Shown here: piece after piece, positions 1 to 5,533 of the stretch
Position numbering within the stretch: the first letter of the stretch is position 1
How the letters are laid out: each line of letters opens with the position of its first letter
Source: SZUA-521 sp041738285
Lineage (GTDB): Bacteria; Pseudomonadota; Gammaproteobacteria; Pseudomonadales; Azotimanducaceae
NCBI GenBank assembly: GCA_041738285.1
Contig: JBGSQB010000010.1
Location: 1 to 7,205 of the forward strand
Direction: 5' to 3'
DNA length: 7,205 bases
Program-made: the position numbers and the translations under genes
The notes under the pieces: generated by a model
Databases searched by the model: none
The model's input: only the letters and a program-made list of their open reading frames with translations
Told to the model about the DNA's origin: nothing

Positions 1-697
1 CGGGACGCCGGTCATCGACCGCACGGTGGCCGCCATCGAGTCCGCAGCGGATTTCCGATCGCGTGTGCTCGCCGGACCTCCGGCACCGATCTTGAACGGC
101 CATGCCTTTCTGGCCGCCCGTGTCGCTGACCATACCTGGCAGTGGATCGACACGGGCGCGTCCCCGGCAACCACAGTCGCCAATGCGCTGCGGGACGCTG
201 CACCGCCGCCCGCGCTGGTCACCAGTGCTGATCATGGATTCTTGAATCGCCCGATCTTACGTCACTTCCTGGCCGCGGCCATTGCCTCCGGCAGCGATGC
301 CGCAATCGGATTCGCGCGCCTGTCCGAGGTCAACGCCCGCTTTCCGCAGACACGTCGCACCGGCTGGCGGTTTCAGGACGACACCTACTGCGGTTGCAAC
401 CTGTTCGCTTTCACTACGCCCGCGTCGATCAACCTCGCCCGACTGTGGCAGCAGTTCGAAGCGGATCGCAAACGGCCATGGGCGGTCATGCACGCGCTCG
501 GCCCCAACCTGTTGATCCGCTATCTGACGCGGCGGCTTACGCTTTCGGCCGGACTGTCCGAACTCGGTCGTCGCGCCGAGTGCACCATTGCGCCGATCGT
601 GCTGCCGTTCCCGCAAGCGGCCGTCGATGTCGACTCGATCGCCGACTGGCAATTCGTCAACGCGGTGTGGGCGGACGTCAGCGCCTCAGATCCCTGA
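1..697 (+). CDS. MobA-like nucleotidyltransferase (NTP transferase domain), 5' end missing
   Basis: The frame is open from the window edge: 8 codons (GTPVIDRT) precede the GTG at 26 and fit the helix after the NTP-binding loop of MobA-like nucleotidyltransferases. The gene therefore almost certainly starts upstream, and the GTG at 26 is not the real start. About 231 residues are visible. Supporting motifs are VTSADHGFL, the position of the family's metal-binding aspartate, then GCNLFAF in the middle, and VDVDSIADWQFV near the C-terminus, a typical end for MobA/IspD/GlmU-type enzymes. Such enzymes transfer an NMP from an NTP to a phosphorylated small molecule, releasing pyrophosphate. The substrate cannot be read from the sequence. 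Given the lipid genes at 1839-3709, a polar-lipid headgroup precursor is a reasonable guess. A molybdenum-cofactor role is possible but has no support from the neighbours. The 3' end overlaps the opposing phosphoesterase gene by 12 nt. Confidence 0.8.
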   Translation, partial: GTPVIDRTVAAIESAADFRSRVLAGPPAPILNGHAFLAARVADHTWQWIDTGASPATTVANALRDAAPPPALVTSADHGFLNRPILRHFLAAAIASGSDAAIGFARLSEVNARFPQTRRTGWRFQDDTYCGCNLFAFTTPASINLARLWQQFEADRKRPWAVMHALGPNLLIRYLTRRLTLSAGLSELGRRAECTIAPIVLPFPQAAVDVDSIADWQFVNAVWADVSASDP

Positions 698-1585
698 GGT
701 GGCGAGCGTTCGGTTCCAGGCGGTCGTCATCGCACCGTCGACCCAGCGCCGGGCCGTGACGTCGATTCGCCAGGTCCCTTCGGCGCGCGCGATCCCAAGC
801 AGATTCCAACCCGCGCGGCCGCTCACGGCATAGGAGGCCGACGGTACCGACAGTACGTGACACGTGCGGCTCCCGCAGGAGATCTGCGCCGCCGCCTCCT
901 GATGCCCGTGACCATGCACGATGAGTTCGGCGCCTTGCGCTTGGATCACGCGCATCAATTGCGCCGCATCCGTGAGTCGCTTCCGCCACACGTGTCCATC
1001 CGGCAACGGCGAGTGATGCAACATCACCAGTCGGAACTGGCCGCGCGCAGCCGCGGTCCGAAGCGCCTCACCCAGTCCTTCGATCTGCGCTTCACCCACT
1101 GTGCCCGTCGCCATGAACAGGCCGCTCGGGGTCGCGCAATCGATGCCGATCACGCACACGTCACCCTGGCTCCACGTACGGGGCCACGCCGGCGCGCCAG
1201 GACGTTCGAGGTATGCCGACCAATGACCAAGCGTGTCATCCCAAGGGGCGTTGACATAGCGATCATGATTGCCGGGTACCAGTCGCAGCCGGGATGGATC
1301 TGCGACACCCGCGAGCCAGCGCGCCGCTGCCCGGCACTCCTGCGGCAGCCCGACATGTGTCAGATCGCCAGACACCAGAATCTGCTCGGGCGCATGCACC
1401 GCGATGTCGGCAGTCACCGCATCGAGGACCGTGGTCTGATGCACCCTTCGTCGGCGCCTGCGCCAGGACAAATATCCGAACAAGCGCTTGTTCATGAGCG
1501 ATCGTGCGGCGACACCTTCGAGCGATGTCAGATGTGGGTCGGACAGATGAGCCAGTGTGTGCAACGTGTGACTTCCTCGGACCAT
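686..1585 (-). CDS. Calcineurin-like metallophosphoesterase (CpdA-like)
   Basis: The 299-residue protein shows the metallophosphoesterase signature in order: DPH at 16-18, GD at 73-74, GNHD at 105-108, HH at 190-191 and GHGH at 225-228. These residues bind a dinuclear metal centre that hydrolyses phosphomono- or diesters. The length and the GNHD...GHGH layout resemble CpdA (cAMP phosphodiesterase), but the substrate is not determined. No signal peptide is evident, so a cytoplasmic location is likely. A run of six arginines follows Trp41 and could contact nucleic acid or anionic lipid. The ATG at 1585 is the longest start. A TTG at 1564-1562 has a much better Shine-Dalgarno sequence (GAGGAAG, 7 nt upstream) and would give an N-terminus beginning HTLAHLSDPHL after the initiator, as is usual for the family. 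The gene is divergent from the lipid operon. A phosphatase step in lipid headgroup synthesis is possible but only inferred. Confidence 0.88.
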   Translation of the reverse strand: MVRGSHTLHTLAHLSDPHLTSLEGVAARSLMNKRLFGYLSWRRRRRRVHQTTVLDAVTADIAVHAPEQILVSGDLTHVGLPQECRAAARWLAGVADPSRLRLVPGNHDRYVNAPWDDTLGHWSAYLERPGAPAWPRTWSQGDVCVIGIDCATPSGLFMATGTVGEAQIEGLGEALRTAAARGQFRLVMLHHSPLPDGHVWRKRLTDAAQLMRVIQAQGAELIVHGHGHQEAAAQISCGSRTCHVLSVPSASYAVSGRAGWNLLGIARAEGTWRIDVTARRWVDGAMTTAWNRTLATSGI

Positions 1586-1647
1586 CCGAACTCGGCGCCA
1601 TGCGGCGGCAGGACGACATTGCTACCATACCGCGTTTTGTCGGAGAC

Positions 1648-1672
1648 CTAGCCCGGACTATTCATGAAGGCG
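1648..1672 (+). repeat. Left terminal inverted repeat of the MITE-like element
   Basis: The arm reads CTAG followed by CCCGGACTATTCATGAAGGCG. It pairs with 1807-1831 with a single mismatch (G at 1655 where the other arm implies A). TTCATGAA inside the arm is itself a small palindrome. Confidence 0.85.
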
Positions 1673-1806
1673 CGTAGCGAGGGTGACGAGATGGCACAAA
1701 ACACGGCGTGGCGCGGAACGCAAGGCGCGCAGGCGTACTTTGCAGTCCGTCGAGCACCTGGAGCGAGCACGCGCCGTGTTTTGTGGCAGATCGGCGGCCG
1801 CAGTAG

Positions 1807-1831
1807 CGCCTTCATGAATAGTCTGGGCTAG
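1807..1831 (-). repeat. Right terminal inverted repeat of the MITE-like element
   Basis: This is the reverse complement of 1648-1672 except for one base. It ends in CTAG, 7 nt before the GTG start of the lipid kinase at 1839. The arm thus occupies the place where the ribosome-binding site and leader of that gene would normally lie. Confidence 0.85.
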
Positions 1832-1838
1832 CTGCATC

Positions 1839-2780
1839 GTGCGTGCTGCCCTCATCTCGAATCCGCACAGCGCTCGCAATCGACGCCACCTCGGCGACAT
1901 CGATGCGCAGCTGCGCGGGCGCGTGATCCACAGAATCACCCAGGACATGGGCGATCTGTCGCGGATCGTGGCAGAGCTCGCCGATGCGGGCGTCGACTTC
2001 ATCGGCATCAACGGCGGCGACGGCACCGTGCATCAGGTGCTCACCCACATGCAGGCGATCGGTGCACTGGCGACCCCGCCACGCCTCGCGCTGCTGCCTG
2101 GGGGTTCGACCAACATGACTTCCCGTGACATCAATGGGCTCACGCTGTCGCTGCCGCAGGGGGTCAGTGCATTTCTGCGAGCCGTCGACGGCAACGCAGC
2201 AGTGACCCAGCGCAAGGCGATACGCATCGCGCGCGGCTCGTCGCCCGCACAGATCGGCTTCTGCTTCGGCATGGGGGCAATCATCCGCGGCATCGAGTTC
2301 TGCCACGAGCGCATCTTCTCCCTGGGCATTCGGCGCGAGTGGGCGTCGGGCGCGGCGCTGGTGCGGGCCGCCTGGGGAATCGCGCGGCGCGAAGCCGTCT
2401 TTTCCGAAGGCATCGACTTGACTGCGTCATGGGACAACGAGTCGCGCCAGGGTCGATCGTCGATCTTTCTCGTGTCGACGCTCGACCACCTGTTCCTCGG
2501 TATTCGGCCGTTCTGGGGCACGGGCTCGGGCACGCTTTCGAGCACGTGGGTGGACGAAAACGCGCACCGCTTTTTCCGCACGTTGCCGGCGCTGCTGCGC
2601 GGTGACGCAGACCGCCTGCACGAAGAAGACGGCTACACCAGCCGCCGCGCGGAATCTGTCGAGGTCAGCGGCGGCGCGCAGTACACGATCGATGGCGACA
2701 TCTACGCCAACGACTTCGGGCACCTGCGCATCGACAGTACCGTGGCGCTCGACATCGCCAAACTGGGCAGGTCGTCATGA
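1839..2780 (+). CDS. Diacylglycerol-kinase-family lipid kinase
   Basis: The 313-residue protein has the hallmarks of the DAGK catalytic family: NPHSARN at 8-14, the ATP-binding INGGDGTVHQ with GGDGT at 59-63, LLPGGSTN at 85-92, and a C-terminal IDGD at 284-287 in the position of the usual metal-coordinating DGE/DGD. It should phosphorylate a lipid hydroxyl with ATP at the membrane face, most simply diacylglycerol to phosphatidic acid. A sphingoid, ceramide or other lipid substrate cannot be excluded. The GTG at 1839 is the only reasonable start: the frame is stopped at 1815-1817 inside the MITE-like element, and the first internal Met (residue 37) would remove the NPHS motif. No convincing Shine-Dalgarno precedes it. 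The stop overlaps the next start by 4 nt (ATGA), so it is the first visible gene of a translationally coupled operon. Confidence 0.9.
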   Translation: MRAALISNPHSARNRRHLGDIDAQLRGRVIHRITQDMGDLSRIVAELADAGVDFIGINGGDGTVHQVLTHMQAIGALATPPRLALLPGGSTNMTSRDINGLTLSLPQGVSAFLRAVDGNAAVTQRKAIRIARGSSPAQIGFCFGMGAIIRGIEFCHERIFSLGIRREWASGAALVRAAWGIARREAVFSEGIDLTASWDNESRQGRSSIFLVSTLDHLFLGIRPFWGTGSGTLSSTWVDENAHRFFRTLPALLRGDADRLHEEDGYTSRRAESVEVSGGAQYTIDGDIYANDFGHLRIDSTVALDIAKLGRSS

Positions 2781-3709
2781 GTGAACGCCGGCAGACCCAG
2801 GCGAACCTCGCGTCCATCATCGAGACGGAGACCCAGAGGCCGCTGCCATTCGCCGTTGAAGCATTCGTCAAAGCGGTGCGGGAGAAGTTTGGCGACAACG
2901 TCAACGGCATCATCTTCTATGGTTCATGCCGGCGCAGCATGGACGCCGACTCACTATTCGATCTCTACGTCATCATCGACGCCTACCGCGCGTTGCCAAC
3001 TTACGAGTGCGTCGTCGGCTGGGTTCTCCCACCCAACGTCTATCACCTCGAGATCGACCTGCTCGGTCGACGCCACCACGCGAAGTGCACCGTCATATCC
3101 AGCGCTGACTTTCGTCGCGGCACGTCACGGCAGTGGTTTCACAGCTATTTGTGGGGCCGATTCTGTCAGCCCGTCAGCATTCCCTGGACGCGTGACGACA
3201 CGTCGCGACAGGCGCTCATTGCATGCCTTGCCAGTGCGGTGCGTACCTTTCTCACCCGCATCTTGTGCCTGGTGCCAGGGCGCTTCGACGCCGAGGCCTT
3301 GTGGGTGGAAGGCCTGCGAACGAGCTACGGCACGGAACTGCGCAGCGAAGGCCCGGACCGAGCGCGGTCCATCTTCGCTAACGACGCGGCCTACTACATC
3401 GCGCTCACCAACGCGGCCGTGCGCGACGTCGCCGGACTCAAGCGTTGGGGCGACACGTTCGAGGCGCTTCACACGACGCGGCGTGAGGTGTGGGCCTGGT
3501 CCGTTCGACGCGTCACCGGCAAGTTGCTGTCCGTCGCCCGCGTGTTGAAGGCGTGGACCACATTTCACGGCGGCCTCGACTACCTGGTCTGGAAGCTCGC
3601 CCGGCATTCCGGTCAGTCCATCACCGTGCCCGAACGCGTGCGCAGACGGCCACTGATCTACGTCTGGCCATTTCTGTGGCGGCTGTATCGGCAAGGCGCG
3701 TTCCGATGA
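2777..3709 (+). CDS. TAM41/Mmp37-like phosphatidate cytidylyltransferase
   Basis: The 310-residue protein appears to be a bacterial relative of mitochondrial TAM41, which makes CDP-diacylglycerol from CTP and phosphatidic acid. Visible motifs are IIFYGSC at 45-51 (nucleotidyltransferase GS loop), FDLYVIID at 61-68 (acidic strand, D62 and D68), CTVISS at 104-109, a Trp at 120 followed by LWGRFCQPV at 125-133, ASAV at 152-155 and GLRTSYGTELR at 179-189. The order and spacing agree with the TAM41 pattern as I remember it (YGSG, LDFVF-VDD, YGVIS, AGRLQKPV, GLSYSGD-R). No multi-pass membrane region is visible, unlike the ordinary CdsA enzyme, so it is probably a peripheral membrane protein. The ATG overlaps the lipid-kinase stop as ATGA, with CAGG 5 nt upstream. 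Making the kinase's product into CDP-lipid fits this position. The family call is fairly secure; the exact substrate is inferred. Confidence 0.75.
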   Translation: MSERRQTQANLASIIETETQRPLPFAVEAFVKAVREKFGDNVNGIIFYGSCRRSMDADSLFDLYVIIDAYRALPTYECVVGWVLPPNVYHLEIDLLGRRHHAKCTVISSADFRRGTSRQWFHSYLWGRFCQPVSIPWTRDDTSRQALIACLASAVRTFLTRILCLVPGRFDAEALWVEGLRTSYGTELRSEGPDRARSIFANDAAYYIALTNAAVRDVAGLKRWGDTFEALHTTRREVWAWSVRRVTGKLLSVARVLKAWTTFHGGLDYLVWKLARHSGQSITVPERVRRRPLIYVWPFLWRLYRQGAFR

Positions 3710-4773
3710 CCAAGGCGCCGCTCGTTTGGGCGCTGCTGTCGGACAAGGCGGGCGACAACGCCCAGGTCGAAGCAGTGATCGACCGCCTGCCCTGGGCCGT
3801 CGAAGTAAAGCGGCTGACGTTCAAAAGACCCTTCACCAAGGGCAAGCCGCCGTTCTTCGCATCGCTGTATCACGTCGATCGACAACGCTCGGACCCGCTC
3901 ACGGCGCCTTGGCCCGATGCGATCCTCACGATCGGCCGGCGACCCTCGATGGCAGCCATGTGGGTGCGCAAACAGTCGGGCAATCGCACGGCGATCGTGC
4001 TGTTCGGTCGGCCCAAGCGCCATCCCGATCACTTCGCGTTGATCGTTGCATCAGCGCAGTTCAGGCTCGCCGGCGACAATGTCGTCAACACGGCCCTGCC
4101 GCTCATGCGCATCGACTCGGCGCAACTCGCCAGCGCCCATGAGCAGTGGGCGACCGAGTTCGAGGCCATGCCGCGTCCCTTGATCGCGGTGCTCGTCGGA
4201 GGCGCGACGGCGCCGTACGCATTCGGTCGCGACGAAGCGCACGCGCTGATTCAGTGCGCCCGCAGCTACAGCGAGCCGGATGGATCTGTGTTCGTCACCA
4301 GCAGTCGTCGTACCGCCACCGATGCGGTGGACGTGCTACGCGACGAGTTGCCCGCCAACGGCCGGCTGTTCCGCTGGGGTGATCCTCCACCTAACCCCTA
4401 CCTTGGACTCCTCGCGCATGCCGACGGGTTCATCGTCACCGGCGACAGCATGTCGATGATCACCGAGGTCGCAAGCCTCGGCCGACCGCTCGCGATCTTT
4501 CCCTTGCCGCCATCGCTGTGGCGACGTCGCACGCCCATCAGCGTGCTGAAGGCAATCGACTGGTTCAAATACGTGCTGCTGCCGAAGCTCGGTCTGCCAG
4601 GCTATCCACGGGATCTCACCGAAGTGCATCGCGCACTGTTCGCGCGCGGCATGGCCGTGTCCGCGGGTGCGGCGATGCGCGATGCGAGCGATGGCCTGGT
4701 CGATGAGGTCGCAACCGTCGCACAACGCGTCATCGTGGCGATCGACGCTGCGGTCAGCCGAACGCCTGGGTGA
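3706..4773 (+). CDS. ELM1-family (DUF1022) protein, putative GT-B-like glycosyltransferase
   Basis: The 355-residue protein carries the ELM1 signature throughout: LLSDKAGDNAQ at 10-20, TIGRRPS at 75-81, FRLAGDNVVNTALPLMR at 119-135, VLVGGATAPYAF at 162-173, TSSRRT at 198-203, NPYLGLLAHADGFIVTGDS at 230-248, and SMITEVASLGRPLAIFPLP at 250-268. Family members are named after a plant mitochondrial fission factor, but their biochemical activity in bacteria is not established. The C-terminal segment with a Glu followed by GRP resembles the donor-nucleotide site of GT-B glycosyltransferases such as MurG and LpxB, so sugar transfer to a lipid is a plausible inference. ATG 3706 overlaps the previous stop as ATGA and has AAGG 9 nt upstream. 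The same frame is open 72 codons further upstream, but that stretch reads inside the preceding gene and is not used. Confidence 0.88.
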   Translation: MTKAPLVWALLSDKAGDNAQVEAVIDRLPWAVEVKRLTFKRPFTKGKPPFFASLYHVDRQRSDPLTAPWPDAILTIGRRPSMAAMWVRKQSGNRTAIVLFGRPKRHPDHFALIVASAQFRLAGDNVVNTALPLMRIDSAQLASAHEQWATEFEAMPRPLIAVLVGGATAPYAFGRDEAHALIQCARSYSEPDGSVFVTSSRRTATDAVDVLRDELPANGRLFRWGDPPPNPYLGLLAHADGFIVTGDSMSMITEVASLGRPLAIFPLPPSLWRRRTPISVLKAIDWFKYVLLPKLGLPGYPRDLTEVHRALFARGMAVSAGAAMRDASDGLVDEVATVAQRVIVAIDAAVSRTPG

Positions 4774-4822
4774 AGCTCGGCTGGGTTATAGTCCGGCGCA
4801 CCACTGCGCGGAATTGAAGCGC

Positions 4823-5533
4823 ATGCTGCGCAAGCTGCTGCGGGAAAGGACCAAGTACGATTACTTGCGTCATCGGCGTCTGGCCGCGCGCGCACGCAAC
4901 GCCGTGTTCTTGTGGTTACCGAAGACGGCCGGGATGAGTGTCTATCGCGCGCTACAGGACGCCGGCTGCTATCGACTGAAGTCGCCGAGTGCAGTGCGAC
5001 ATTCCTTTCCCCAGGCGGGGCTCGTGACCTTCAAGCACATGGGCTACGGCGCATTGGTGAAGGCCGGACTTGTCGATCGCGAGTTCGATCAAAGCGCGTT
5101 CAAATTCTGCTTCGTACGCAACCCATACGACCGCGCCGTGTCACTGTACTTCTTTCTCTCCAAGAAGGGGTACTACCCGGACGCAGCCGACTTCCTCGGA
5201 TTCTGGCGCGCCATCGAATCCAGCACATTGCCGGAAGTCGGCGCGCGCAAGCTGGTGGGGCCCGGTATCTGCAATCCGCAAGTGCGTTGGCTCGAAGGCA
5301 CTAAGGTCGACTACGAAGGCCGGTTCGAGCGGATCAATGAAGACTTCGCCGCAATCACCGAGCGCCTCGGCATCGGTCGAGTCGAACTTCCGTGGGTTAA
5401 CGCCACTCGCCACGAGCACTTCTCGCAGTACTACTGCGATGAATCGAAAGCACTGATCGATCGGCTGTTCCGCGAGGACTTTGACGCGTTCAGCTATGAG
5501 CGCACGATTCCGGCACCGCCCGCGTCGACCTGA
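4823..5533 (+). CDS. PAPS-dependent sulfotransferase (sulfotransferase family 2-like)
   Basis: The protein has 236 residues from ATG 4823. LPKTAGMS at 32-39 is the 5'-phosphosulfate-binding loop. FCFVRNPYDRAVSLYFF at 95-111 is the 3'-phosphate-binding strand and helix (Arg99 and Ser107 in the usual places). FKHMGYG at 70-76 and the end with DESKALIDRLFREDFDAFSYE also match the carbohydrate-type sulfotransferase family. It should move sulfate from PAPS to a hydroxyl, typically on a sugar, glycan or lipid headgroup; the acceptor is unknown. There is no signal peptide or membrane segment. GCGGAA lies 9 nt before the ATG. An in-frame TTG at 4814 is possible, and extension to 4667 would run deep into the ELM1 gene. 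It follows ELM1 by 49 nt on the same strand, so co-transcription is likely. A weak -10-like TATAGT at 4787-4792 could allow a separate start. It overlaps the opposing gene by 40 nt. Confidence 0.88.
   Translation: MLRKLLRERTKYDYLRHRRLAARARNAVFLWLPKTAGMSVYRALQDAGCYRLKSPSAVRHSFPQAGLVTFKHMGYGALVKAGLVDREFDQSAFKFCFVRNPYDRAVSLYFFLSKKGYYPDAADFLGFWRAIESSTLPEVGARKLVGPGICNPQVRWLEGTKVDYEGRFERINEDFAAITERLGIGRVELPWVNATRHEHFSQYYCDESKALIDRLFREDFDAFSYERTIPAPPAST

Larger units (their letters stand above)
1648..1831. mobile_element. MITE-like palindromic element, no transposase
   Basis: The two ends are near-perfect inverted repeats: 1648-1672 against 1807-1831 match at 24 of 25 positions. A second inverted pair, 1692-1708 and 1772-1788 (core CACAAAACACGGCG), matches at 16 of 17. 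Nearly the whole element can therefore fold into one long imperfect hairpin around a central segment of about 63 nt. Both ends carry CTAG (1648-1651 and 1828-1831). These could be a 4-bp target duplication around a 176-bp element starting CCCGGACTATTCATG. Because CTAG is its own reverse complement, TA duplication (IS630/Tc1 style) fits equally well. A 4-bp duplication and ends beginning CC would fit an IS1380-type mobilising transposase, but this is recall, not a match. No credible ORF lies inside. It sits between divergent genes and ends 7 nt before the lipid-kinase start. Confidence 0.7.

Noticed and set aside
1624..1629. TATGGT on the minus strand as the -10 box of the metallophosphoesterase promoter
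   Set aside because: The matching -35 region (GCTAGG, within the MITE end) does not resemble a consensus, so it is at best a weak candidate.
857..1651. 264-codon plus-strand open frame opposite the metallophosphoesterase
   Set aside because: It is an antisense shadow of a clear phosphoesterase gene in GC-rich DNA; the product is rich in Arg, His and Pro and shows no family motif.
1648..1831. The palindrome read as an intrinsic terminator or a CRISPR fragment
   Set aside because: No T-run follows either arm, the loop is ~63 nt, and there is a single inverted pair rather than regularly spaced direct repeats.
1812..2306. Minus-strand open frames of 164 and 182 codons (1812-2306, 2033-2581) opposite the lipid kinase
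   Set aside because: The lipid kinase has GGDGT, PGGSTN and DGD motifs in order; the antisense frames show none of any family.
3490..3705. 72-codon upstream extension of the ELM1 gene
   Set aside because: It lies entirely inside the TAM41-like gene, and the ATG at 3706 forms an ATGA overlap and starts just before the conserved DKAGDNAQ motif.
4787..4792. TATAGT as the -10 box of a sulfotransferase promoter
   Set aside because: No TTGACA-like -35 lies 16-18 nt upstream and there is no extended -10 TG; too weak to annotate as a separate feature.
4667..4822. 52-codon upstream extension of the sulfotransferase
   Set aside because: It would overlap ELM1 by 107 nt and adds no recognisable sequence; ATG 4823 has a GCGGAA site and gives a normal N-terminus.
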